This document shows, in pieces, positions 24,848-35,041 of a stretch of DNA of 64,000 nt. How positions within the stretch are numbered: position 1 is the stretch's first letter; every line of letters begins with the position of its first letter. The stretch spans positions 2,852,001 through 2,916,000 of the forward strand of contig JAMSLZ010000002.1 of NCBI GenBank assembly GCA_026027325.1, read 5' to 3'. Below the pieces are notes generated by a model. That model was given only the letters and a program-made list of their open reading frames with translations, did no database searches and was not told where the DNA came from. The position numbers and the translations under genes are program-made. The stretch is from Actinomucor elegans (Eukaryota; Mucoromycota; Mucoromycetes; Mucorales; Mucoraceae).

Positions 24848-26208
24848 ATGAAACTTGGTGTCCATTCGATAATTTTGGCTTCGTTCCTACTAACAGTTTC
24901 TTGTCATTCTTTATCACCTATCAAGAATGAGTCAAAAGACGAATCACGAAGAGCCGTTATTAAAACTGTTTCGAAACCGATCGAGAAATTTGTAAAAGTG
25001 AAGCAAACTGGATACTTTCATGGCAGTGGTAAATTGAGAACTACTATGCTAGAAGAAGCTTTAAATCATTGATTGTATTTTTAGGCTATTATAGTACCGT
25101 TCAAATAGGCGAACCTCCACAGCCATTCAATGTCATTTTCGATACGGGAAGCTCAGACTTTTGGGTAGTCTCCAACGACTGTCAGACTAAAGAATACTGC
25201 AATAGCCATCAGCAGTTTCAACCAAAACGGTCAATATCCTACCAAAAGCATGACCCAGAAACACCACTGATCATTCGCTATGGCACTGGGTCAATTCACG
25301 CACGTATAGGACATGACACGCTTCATATTGGTACCATGACATTGAAAAATCAATGGATAGCAGACGCGACACAACTTTCAAGTGAATTCAAAAATCTGCC
25401 CATTGATGGTATTATGGGTTTGGGATTAGCCAAGCTGGGTAAAGCAGATCCAAACCGATTAACGTTGGTAGAGAATATGGTACAACAAGGTTTAATCGAG
25501 AAAGCTATGTTTAGCATGTATATACAACCTGCTGGCGGGGAAATTGATTTCGGAGGCATGGATGCAAGTCGCTATACCGGAAACATTCAATATGCTCCCG
25601 TATTAAGTGAGAAATACTGGTTAACCGAGATGAGTAACGCTACGTTCGCAAGTCATTCAATAGGACCACGTCAAATTATCATGGATTCAGGTTAGTATAT
25701 ATTATTTAAATAAGAAGGAGGGAATTTCCTTTCTAAAAATAATAATAATAATTGGTAGGAACGACTTTGTTGATGATAACTCCAGAAGATGCCCGACATA
25801 TCCATGGCCAGATTAAACAAGCCGTAGCAAATCAAGATGGAAGCTACTCTATACCCTGTCATTTAAAAGGCCATTTACCTGATCTAGTCCTCAATGTGAA
25901 TGGTCATACACTATCTGTATCTTCAGATGATTATATTCTAGTAACTACGAAAGCGGATCCAACCATGTGTATATCAGGTATTTCGGGCCAAAACATCAAG
26001 AAGCCTGGTCATTGGATCTTGGGCGACGTATTTATGAAGGGTTATTATACTGTGAGTAGCACCTGATTACAAAATATTTGTCGGATATATTAACAAAGTA
26101 CCGTCTATACCGTAGGTCTTTGATCTGGAAAATAAGAGGCTAGGATTTGCCAAGTCGATAAAGGATCCAAGCTTGACTTTTGCAGAATATGACAAGCCCG
26201 TTCAATAA
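24848..26208 (+). CDS. Pepsin-like aspartic protease (family A1), secreted
   Basis: Four exons (24848-25028, 25085-25690, 25759-26051, 26116-26208) give 390 residues. A signal peptide (LGVHSIILASFLLTVSC) and a basic propeptide precede the mature domain starting near GYYSTVQIGEPPQPF. The first catalytic Asp lies in FDTGSSDFW (Asp80), the flap in RYGTGSIHA, and the second catalytic Asp in MDSGTTLL (Asp261, split by intron 2). CISGISGQNIKKPGHWILGD and YYTVFDLENKRLGFAK are the standard C-terminal lobe motifs. Mucorales secrete many such enzymes (mucorpepsin, rhizopuspepsin). This one lacks a GPI-like tail. Both Asp motifs are intact, so activity is expected. Confidence 0.94.
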
Positions 26209-26661
26209 TAAAATTTAAATCCAACTCTGTGAGTTGCATTCTCTATTGGACAGCTGTATCTACATTTCAATATAGACTCAGACATTAAATTAGCTTTAAT
26301 GATTGGCCGAAAGTTCACGGTTAGGAAGGAAAGTGATTTGGGTTGGATACTTCTCGGGACGGGGATGGCAATTGTTAAAATGTACAGCGAGTCAAGCAGT
26401 ATACTTCCCCTTTCTTAACCGATCGTTGTCACTATATTAGGTATATACTTTATAAAACAGTACAGAATCCACCTCCATCAATAAGAAAGAAGACGATATA
26501 GACGATCAAATTCAAATGGATGGATGGATGGATGGATGGAATGATATAGAGATTGATTTCTAACTGATTTTTTTTTTTCTATTTCATTTTATGACTTGAT
26601 CACCTAATTTCACCATTTCAATTCAAATTCAACTCATTTCACCTATTATTCCAACTGTAGA
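26209..26661. other. Protease-eL34 intergenic region with a tetranucleotide repeat
   Basis: Contains about six units of ATGG at 26516-26540 and a pyrimidine-rich stretch ending ccaactgtag directly before the eL34 start, which looks like the acceptor of an intron in the 5' leader. Confidence 0.5.
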
Positions 26662-27046
26662 ATGGCTCAAAGACTTACTTATCGTCGTCGTTGTTCTTAC
26701 AACACCCGTTCCAACCGTGTCAGAGCCGTAAAGACTCCCGGTATGTGATGAAGCTGATGATTTAGTCAATTAGGAGACTTATATGTAATTTTTAGGTGGA
26801 AAGCTCGTCTACCAATACGAGAAGAAGCCTGTTAAGGCTCCTCGTTGTGGTGACTGTGGTGAGGCCCTCGCTGGTATTAAGGCTCTCCGTCCTCGTCAAT
26901 TCGCCACTGTCTCCAAGACCAACAAGCACGTCAGCCGTGCCTATGGTGGTTCTCGTTGTGCCCACTGTGTCAGAAACCGTATTGTCCGCGCTTTCTTGAT
27001 CGAAGAACAAAAGATTGTCAAGAAGGTCCTCAAGGCCCAAAAATAA
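26662..27046 (+). CDS. RPL34: Large-subunit ribosomal protein eL34
   Basis: Two exons (26662-26740, 26796-27046) give 109 residues. The start [19 protein letters not shown] is characteristic, followed by [13 protein letters not shown], the zinc-binding CGDCG and later [13 protein letters not shown]. Codon use is strongly biased (GCC, AAG, GTC, CGT) compared with its neighbours, as expected for a highly expressed gene. The intron follows the codon for the final Pro of KTP. A putative leader intron ends immediately upstream of the ATG. Confidence 0.97.
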
Positions 27047-27468
27047 TTTAGTCAATAGCTTCAATAATGATTCTAATTGTAATTAAAAAGCGTGATATTA
27101 TTTGACGAAAAAAAAAAAGTATGCCAAAATCAACCTGCTTAGCTAAGAAGTGTGTGATCATGGAAGGAATAGAAGAGGCGAGAAATGGATCATTAGGGGA
27201 TGCATTGTATTATACACGTGTAGATAGTTCATGACTGATATAGTTGAGAGACCTTATTTACACGCTCTTGAAGTCATTATTAACATAACCGAATTCCATC
27301 AGAGTTAAGAACGCGCTCAATCATTGACCAAACTCATGATATGTACATGTTTGTGTAATGTTGGAGGATCTACTGTCCGTTTCGATTATTATTGGTTGTA
27401 ATATTAGATTAAAATATAGATTTGAGCTTTCAAGAAGCTTATTCTTTTCTTTTTACTATCTTATCGAA
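27047..27468. other. eL34-MFS intergenic region
   Basis: The 3' flank of eL34 with A-rich tracts, then the MFS gene promoter. An upstream in-frame ATG exists at 27358, but the sequence from there lacks transporter character, so I start the MFS protein at 27469. Confidence 0.5.
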
Positions 27469-29130
27469 ATGATTCCAATGATATCTAAGCGAACAGCATT
27501 GGCCCTATCCTTTATAGCGGCACTCATCGTAGCCAACGTATCAGGCCCTCAATACATATACCCTACGTTTGGTACCTCACTCAACGATCGATTCAAATGG
27601 ACTGCGTTACAGAACAGTCTTGTCAGTACCGCGTGTTTCGTTGGCGTATCATTTTCGGGTCCACTATGTTCATGGATGATTGAAAACCTCGGCATTACAA
27701 AGTATATAGGATACATTGATTGTTTGGTTATATATCTAAACTATTAAAAAAAAAGGACCCTCCGTGTCTCGGCCACGCTGATCTTTTTAGGTCCATTCTT
27801 GGTAGCTCAAACATATGCTGGTAGATTACCTGATAGTTTTATTCTTTGTGCAGTGTATCTTATCTTTACTGGTTTCGCTGGTGCTTCTGCCTATTTGTGC
27901 GCACTAGATTCTCAGGTATTTGTTAGGAAAAAAAAAAGGGGGAAAATATACTGTCTGGTTAACAAAAAAAAAAACTATATATAGTCTCATAATTTCAAGA
28001 AGCGTCGTGGACTTAGTATGGGCTTAACTACTGCTTCAGTAGGCACTTGTGGGGTAGTCTTTTCTCAGATCAATGATTTATTATTTGGAAGCGAGAAATA
28101 CGGTGAAAATGCACCATTTACGAATGATAGTACCTATCATTTCTTGATATTTTTGTCCTTGTCTATGGCCTCAGGTATCCTCTTTGGCTCTTTCTTTTTA
28201 GGCCCAATTGATTCAGAAGAAGATACAGTCGTGTATCAACAAATTATACCCAATGCGGACGAAGAACAGCACCTTCATCATTCAGCAACCGCAGCCTCAG
28301 ATAGCGACAGTATTGAAAGCAGCCCTTTATTGGATATGGCTGATCTCAATGGCAAACCTGAGGAAGAGGGTCAGACAGAAATCTCTATCTCGGGATGGGC
28401 ATTATTAAGACACCCCATTGGTTTTGGATTGTTCAGCACGTTGTTTGTAGTATTAGGTATTGGCTATGTCTATTTAGCCAACATTGGTCAGATCTTGAAT
28501 GCAGTATCCAAGGAATCAAGTAGCCAGCACGCTAGAAATGTCCATATTACTCTGTTTAGTTTGGGCAACTGTGGGTCGCGTGCATTCTTTGGCGCGTTGA
28601 GTGATGTGATGAGGAACAAGTTGGGCATTCACCGCTTATGGATCTTTATGTTTGCCATTATTTCCATGCTAGCAACATTGACCTATCTTGTCTCTGCTCC
28701 TATTGTCACATCAGAGTCTTTGCTTCCATGCACCTTGGTGATTTCTACAGCATATGGTATTGTATTTGGCGTTGCACCTGCCACTACTACAGAACTTGGT
28801 ACTAAGGTAAGTGTACGGATGGATAGACGGAGATAGCGGATAAATTTATTGGATTATTATTATTATTATTATTAGGTATTTGCGCGTAATTGGGGTTTGT
28901 TGCTGTATGCTCCAGCTTTTGGCAGCCAGATATTCAATATTTTATTTGGTATTCTCTACGGTAAACAGGCTCAAAAGCAAGAATCGCTTGTCTGTCATGG
29001 ATCCATATGCTATCGGGGGACTTTCCGCATTGGTATTCTATGTGGAATAGCAGCACTTGTCATCCTATCCTCGGCCATCTATAAGGCTGGCCTCTATAGA
29101 CGTCGTATACCCATTGATAAGTTCAATTAG
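27469..29130 (+). CDS. Major facilitator transporter, Mch1/nodulin-like type
   Basis: Four exons (27469-27701, 27756-27915, 27985-28806, 28876-29130) give 489 residues with about 12 membrane helices. Helix 1 is TALALSFIAALIVANVSGPQ; the start fits the nodulin-like/monocarboxylate group (GPQYIYPTFG, SGPLCSWMIENLG). The KKRRGLSMGLTTASVG segment after helix 4 and the acidic central loop (DSEEDTVVYQQ to EEEGQTEISIS) are also typical. The second half has LGNCGSRAFFGALSD and VFARNWGLLLYAPAFG. Yeast Mch1 is a vacuolar-membrane relative of unknown substrate. The substrate here is likewise unknown. The acceptor of intron 1 is a run of A followed by AG, which is unusual. Confidence 0.87.
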
Positions 29131-29321
29131 TGAATAAACCATTTTGTTATGTCTATTGGTTAAGCTTTGGCTTTTTTTTATTGGGTTTCACAATGCTTAC
29201 CCCGCTTACATCCTGTGGGCCTTTTCTTGTTCTCACGGCTAGGTCCGCATATAATATAAAGCAAAGATGCAAACCAATAATTACGCTTTATCTTTCTTTC
29301 TTTCCTCGTAATATATCAAAC

Positions 29322-30042
29322 ATGTCTGTATCTGATGATGCCGTTTTAGAATTCATTTTCAATCCTGGTAATTATCTAAAATCGTTTTAGTCAAGACACT
29401 AGGTTAACAAAAGTATGTAGAGAGTCAAGGGTTACCCTTGGATGCTATATCCAACACAGTCGACTCTAAACCAAGTAAGATAGTATTGCTTACAAGTTAA
29501 CGTCTTGTAAACTAAGTGGATTTTGTATAGAATACGTGATAGCACCAGAGACTGTCACTCAGTTGGAAGCTATGGAAAAGGAGGCTGTTTTGCTGGTAGA
29601 GCAAAAGCAAGATACAGAAAGCGCATTAGAAATCCTCAGCAAGTGTATTGAAATGGAAAGCAAATATGCTTCTGCGTATAATAACAGGTAAGCTGCTAGA
29701 TTTAGTTTATATAACCGATACTCATACTCTCCTTTTAGAGCACAAGTGTACCGCATGAATAACCAACTGGACAAAGCATTAAAAGATTTGGACTGTGTTA
29801 TTAACGATATTGGGGAAGGCCAACCCAAGATTTTACGACAAGCATATACCCAACGCGCCATTATCAAAAGACAGCAAGGTGATTTGGTTGCTTCAAGAAA
29901 GGATTTTGAATTAGGAGCCAAACTAGGCAATCCAGTGGCTCGTAATATTGCTGTTAGTGAGAACCCCTATGCCAAAATGTGTAATCAGGTTATGATGGAA
30001 GTGATGAATCGTGAAAGAATGCGTGGTTTTGATAAGCAATAA
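29322..30042 (+). CDS. TPR protein of the TTC36 family
   Basis: Four exons (29322-29367, 29421-29474, 29531-29687, 29739-30042) give 186 residues, the size of animal TTC36. It begins MSVSDDAVLEFIFNPG, which matches the family N-terminus (AVLxxIFNP). Three tetratricopeptide units follow, including ASAYNNRAQVYRMNNQLDKA and QAYTQRAIIKRQQGDL, and the closing NPYAKMCNQVMMEVM is a family signature. TPR arrays bind protein partners; no fungal function is established. The stop lies 9 bp from the stop of the convergent gene, so the 3' UTRs must overlap. Confidence 0.9.
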
Positions 30043-30051
30043 ATTCGTTTA

Positions 30052-31498
30052 TTATGGTAAAAAGATGCTCTTTTTGAATATATGGCTTGTATTTTGTATG
30101 TGTAAACTGTTCATGATGTCGAGCTGGATGCGTTGGTTGGGAATACCGGTCATGACAGTAATGGGTATGTTGGGGTAATCAGGTCGTAAGTTTTCAGTAG
30201 CGCGTAAATAGCCAAAGTGAAAATCAGTGCCCCATTGTGAGAGACAATGAGCTTCATCAATGACAAATCTTGCTATTCGGTTCTGTTGGTATAGTGTCTG
30301 TATAGTCAGCTTGGATTTGGAAAAATCATCATAGGTAAAATACAGTAGCAATGGTAAGGAATTCTTACTACTACTATTAGCCACTATTAACTGTGCATAA
30401 AGCTGATCTCGAAGCACCCAAGCATCATCTGTCCAAGTTTCTTCTAATGGATATGATTTGATGACTTTTTGAATAGAGAGCTTATCCGAAGAGCAAAGAC
30501 TCTTATGATATATTAAAGAAGCAAGACTAGATACTATAACGATGGTAATGCTTCCAATAACTTGCTGCTGCTCAAATGCCGCTATGATTGGGGCTTGATA
30601 ACATATATTCCTTAGTGGGCCCGACGGCAACACAAGAAACACGTCTTTTCCTTCCATTGCTGCTGATATAGCTTCCATTTGATTAGGTATAAACGTTTCC
30701 TGATTAAACGTATACTTTAGAGTATTATGGATGAGATTTTCGCTTGTCTGAGACTCGATTTTTGGAGACTGTATTAAAGATGATTCTGGATCGCTGTTCC
30801 AACTATCTAATGCGTCAAAATAGACCGTGTCTTGACTTAATGACCGGTTCAAGGAAGAGCCATACCTTTACTAGAAAGTTAGTTTGAAATCAATAATCAC
30901 ATCGCTTTTGTGTACCTGTTACAAGCCAGCTGTTATTCAATTATTAGTAACCCGCATGATTATCGGTTCTATAATACATATTACCTCTACAGTAGTAGTT
31001 CCAAGGTGAAGTCTATCCTGGATAAACTCAATAAATTAGCATATACAAAGACTTTAGCATGCGCATTGTACCGCAGTTATCGTCTCATTAAATAGAAAAG
31101 TATCTTCATCCACTTTTTCCTCCACTAAAATACTGTTATTGTCATAGATCTCGAAAGAAAATCCTTCATCTTCTAATTCAACTTGTTCCATAGGATCGTC
31201 CTCCATTGTCATCAAAAATGGAGAAACTTGTATTCTAGGCCTCTTTCGTGTATGCATCAAGGGTGCTTTCTCAAGACCTACTCTTTTATTTATTAGCTGT
31301 TTGTTATGTTATTGTTTCCCAATATATACTTTGATTTTCTTGCCCATAATAACTATCACCTCGCATCAGTTCAAAGGGTTTTGGAGGTCTTTTGATAGTC
31401 GCATACCAACACCTCGTCTTATGAGACTGGTTCGTTACAGCATAGGGTCTGATTGAATGCTCAAACCAAGCAACTTGTTCGGCATAGTTTGTTTTCAT
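30052..31498 (-). CDS. Truncated, probably inactive RecQ-like helicase
   Basis: Proposed exons are 31330-31498, 31072-31277, 30985-31017, a 14-nt microexon at 30916-30929 and 30052-30865, giving 411 residues; the two small exons are uncertain. The N-terminal 130 residues are unrelated to helicases. The last exon has a RecQ-like first lobe: FIPNQMEAISAAMEGKDVFL (motif 0), the position of Walker A reading LPSGPLRNICYQAP (no GK[ST]), and FVIDEAHCLSQWGTDF (motif II, intact). Motif III reads TGIPN where RecQ proteins usually have TATA. The protein stops where the second helicase lobe should start. Without the Walker A lysine and second lobe it should not unwind DNA. It may be a decaying paralogue or a repurposed protein. 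Confidence 0.7.
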
Positions 31499-31530
31499 GA
31501 TATTTAAATAAGAGAAAAGAAAAGTGCACA

Positions 31531-31531
31531 A

Positions 31532-31566
<35 letters not shown>
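31531..31566. repeat. TTA/ATT trinucleotide microsatellite
   Basis: About a dozen ATT units fill the space between the stop of the SH3 adaptor gene and the start of the RecQ-like gene, which lie on the same strand only about 70 bp apart. Confidence 0.85.
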
Positions 31567-31567
<1 letters not shown>

Positions 31568-32159
31568 TATTCTGATGAGGATAAAGAAAGACGTGCTTTA
31601 AGCTCTTCAAATTCAACTTGGAATCGAAGTCGCTCAATACGTTCATCTTCTAGACGCGTCTCGAACTCTTTGCGGATTTTTTCAGTTTCTATCTTGACTA
31701 GCTGACGCAACTTGGCTTCCAAAGCAGGATCCAGTTCATCATCATCGTTTGCAACGATAGGGGTAGAAGGAAGTGCTGTAGTGGGTTTTGTCGATTTGAT
31801 CTCGGGCGATGATCTAGTTTCAGGTACAGGTGGCATGGATCGCTTAGGTACAGCAGGATGCGATTCTCCGGTGGCAACCGCATCATTGATGGAACAAGGT
31901 CGACTGGTAGTTGGTGAACGAACAGGTGGAGGGCTCTTGAAATTTACTTTGGGGGGTTTGGCCATATGTTGCAGTGTATTCGCGCTGAGCTCAGGAGGAC
32001 GCGCACTACGAGGACTGAGTGGACTTGTGGACATTGAATCATTGGATGATGTGGGGCGAGGAATAGGACGCGAGGGTCGTTGTTCATGCACAGGTGATAT
32101 AGGTGGTAGATCAGGTGCGGTGAGTGGAATGGAAGGGATACGACGATGACCCCTTTCAC

Positions 32160-32192
<33 letters not shown>

Positions 32193-33738
32193 TATTAGTA
32201 TTAGTAGTGGGTGAGATGATGGAGTTTGAACGGCGCGTAGGAATAGGTGGCGAAGTAGTAGGGCGAGGTGGAGTAGTGATTGGACGTGGTACAGATGGAG
32301 AACTGCTATCGCGATTCGATAAAAGAGAAGTAGGACGCGTTGTGACTGGAACAGGGGGAGGTTTGGCCATATTCTCAGTGTTTTCTGTCTTTACAGTGGC
32401 GGGTCTAGCACGCACAGGTCGTTGTGGAGGTCTATCGTCTTCGATAATTTGAACAAAGTTTGAAGGAAAGATGCCTGTAGCTCCACTTTCGCTTATTCCT
32501 TTCCACCATCCATCATTTTCCAATTGATCAACAACTGTAACGTATTCTCCTCTCATTAATTGAATCTCGTCTACAGTACAAGGTTAAATATCTAGGTTTA
32601 AACTAAAAAGAAATATATCACTTACCATCATTCTCGGGTTTATAGTCATGAATTACCATAGCCCTGGAAGTACTAGCAGTATCTAAAGGATTTTGAGTAT
32701 ACTGACCTACTAAATCAAAAAAAAAAGCTCTTACTTTTTGCTGGTACTGTAGTTGTGTTGACATTGATCGTATCTCTTTGAACAAGGGAAGGATGAGGTT
32801 TACTGGGGATGGATGGAGCCTAGTACAATAGAATCAAATTAAGTCATTGGTTTATAACTAAATCGATAATATTCTTACACTAGTTTCGGTGTGTGTATTA
32901 CTAGAATTAGGTCTTGAAGAAGCTTTCTCATTGACTGAAGATCTATTCCCAGTTGTGGAGCTTCTCCTTAGAGAGAATCCGCCTGCTAAAATGCTTCCAA
33001 TGCCGCCTTGTTTAACACCATATGCAGCTAATTTAAATGCATCCTCTACAAACTAAGTGTTAATCTTGATATACCTTTTAATTATTCATAAACTCGTACT
33101 TTTGGATTTACTATCATCATCAGCAGGCTGTTCACCTTCTTCTACAAATTCCACGTGCTATTGTATACAATGAGTTAAAATCAGGTGCAGAAAGACAAAG
33201 GTTATACCTACATTGGCAGGGAAAACGCCCGTTTTTCCATTTAAATCGCCTTTCCACCAACCTTCAGAAACGTGTTGGTCCAACACTGTGACAATTCTAT
33301 TCTTTTGTAGTGATATTTCTTCTGGTGATTGTGCTAAATAATCCTGAGTGACAATAGCCAATACAGCTCCTATATTACACTTGGTTATTATGATAATTAT
33401 TTATATCATCTTTTTTTTTTCGGTTTACCTTCGTTAGATATCTTTTCAATAAACTACTACAAAGTCAGTACTATTTTTACTTTTTTTTGGGTCTTACAAA
33501 AACTCATTTCAAAACCTACATTGCTTGGCACTAGGCCAGATTCCTTTGTGTCTAATCGTTCAGCGAGCCACCAGTCAGGACTATCTTTACTAGTGATTCG
33601 AATAGTTTCTCCTTGTTTCAAAGCAAGTTCGTCTTGTTTGTCAGTGTCATAAGCAAATAACACTTTATAGAGTTCTATAAACTGCGTAGTCAATATGTGT
33701 ATGTGGTAGTAGTTACACGTATTCAAAGTACCTGTCAT
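31567..33738 (-). CDS. Three-SH3-domain adaptor protein (CIN85/CD2AP-like layout)
   Basis: Nine exons (33732-33738, 33520-33674, 33429-33453, 33212-33369, 33100-33157, 32879-33045, 32735-32819, 32626-32709, 31567-32570) sum to 580 residues. SH3-1: ELYKVLFAYDTDKQDEL to DWWLAERL and GLVPSNF. SH3-2: AVLAIVTQDYLAQSPEEI to EGWWKGDLNGKTGVFPAN. SH3-3: RAMVIHDYKPENDDEIQL to NDGWWKGI and GIFPSNFVQ. A proline-rich region (PPPVPVTTRP, PPRPTTSPPIP), a poly-Thr/Ala run and a C-terminal coiled coil (LRQLVKIETEKIRKEFE) follow. Such adaptors link endocytic cargo and actin machinery. The first coding exon is only 7 nt (ATGACAG), so an alternative 5' end is possible. Confidence 0.85.
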
Positions 33739-34037
33739 GTTTTAATTTAGAAATAAGTTGACGTTTGTAATAATAATAATAATAATAAAAAGAGAGAGAG
33801 AAGAAAAGCTGTTTGAGAGGGAAAAAAAGTAGAACAATAGAAAGTAATACGTACAGAACAGTATTGCCGGATTTCTGCACTTGGAGTCGCACCGATACAG
33901 GGTTTTGCCGCTGTGGCGCTCGGGTGAAGCTGGTGCCATCCAATGAGGGTTCATGTATGACCTTTTATCCGTTGCACCGGACGCTTTTCTAAGAATATAT
34001 TTATTTGGCGTGTGCTTATTACTTGTAAAGCTACAGT

Positions 34038-34400
34038 ATGATTCCCGTTCATGAGCAGGTATGCATTGCTTCTTTGCTTCAAATACATTTTTATAGATAA
34101 ATTGGATATTGGTTCACCCTTAAAGCCAGCAAATTAATATTATGAAGAGCCACATCGAGCATGATCCTGAAGGAGACCGTTTTAATTGGTTATGTAGAGC
34201 CAATGGAAATCAGGTATATATCGACACAAAAAGAAGACGTTCCAGTTAAACAAGGATTTTAATAGATACAGCGTTTCATTCTGAACATGGGACACTCTTT
34301 AAATGAGACAATTCACCGAGATCAGCCGGGTGATTTAGAATCAACCAGATATTGTTTTATAATTCATTGTAAATTATTAATGGCAAACAGTATATCTTGA
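34038..34400 (+). pseudogene. Truncated gene running into a dispersed repeat
   Basis: Two exon-like pieces with good splice signals (34038-34058, 34130-34213) encode MIPVHEQQINIMKSHIEHD and then EGDRFNWLCRANGNQ. After a third GT-AG intron the frame continues at 34266-34400, but that DNA is a copy of the dispersed repeat and the frame ends in a stop. I do not recognise the family. The likely reading is a gene whose 3' part was replaced by repeat DNA, leaving its first exons. Confidence 0.4.
34273..34375 (-). repeat. Dispersed degenerate repeat
   Basis: Blocks ttctgaacatgggacactc, caattcaccgagatcagccg and aaccagatattgttttataa follow the family order in reverse orientation. Confidence 0.5.
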
Positions 34401-34439
34401 TAATACCGTAGTTGAGCAATAGTCTTATAGATAGAGCTC

Positions 34440-34540
34440 ATTCTGGCCAAATGCCTCTAATTAGAAGCTATATGTGACCGACATCAGGCGAGAGATCTAT
34501 ACACCTGCTTTATTACATGGAATGTGTACAATTCATGGTG
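34440..34540 (-). repeat. Dispersed degenerate repeat (partial)
   Basis: Blocks attctggccaaatgcctcta, gaccgacatcaggcgagaga and tctatacacctgctttatta resemble other copies, with more divergence. Confidence 0.4.
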
Positions 34541-35041
34541 TATCCAAAAAGACACGAGATACTCATTGTACTTTAATAAAGTGGAAAATCTTATAAATGC
34601 ATAAACTCTGCATTAGTATGCATTAGTAACCAAATGCGCCTTTGAACAGGAATTTATAGGGAATTGTTGAAATGTTAAAGTGGGGCAATTTTAGATAATT
34701 TCAGATAAAAACATTAGAGTAGTCCCTTAGGCTCGTTTTTAAAACAGCAATTTTGTTTTGAGTATGTGAAATGAATTATAAAGACATGGTCTATTAATAT
34801 CATAAACTAACTATCATTTAAAGTATGCAATTATCATAATTATCACCATTGAAAAGGCTCGTACCTCCATTTGTTACTACCAGCAGTAAAAATTTAGAAC
34901 TCCGTACCAGCATAACTAAAGGTCCTTCATTGGCTAGTGGGGAAATATGAGTAGACCATCTAAATTGCGAGAATTCTTGATCAAATATCTCTTTCTCGGT
35001 TTTTATTCCTTTTTTCATTTGCCTGATTGTACATAAATATA

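Noticed and set aside
26792..27064. Minus-strand frame of 90 codons and a plus-strand shifted frame over eL34
   Set aside because: Both are by-products of the strong codon bias of eL34.
31712..32452. Plus-strand glycine- and serine-rich frames opposite the SH3 adaptor gene
   Set aside because: They mirror the proline/threonine-rich linker on the minus strand; the spliced three-SH3 model sums exactly to whole codons.
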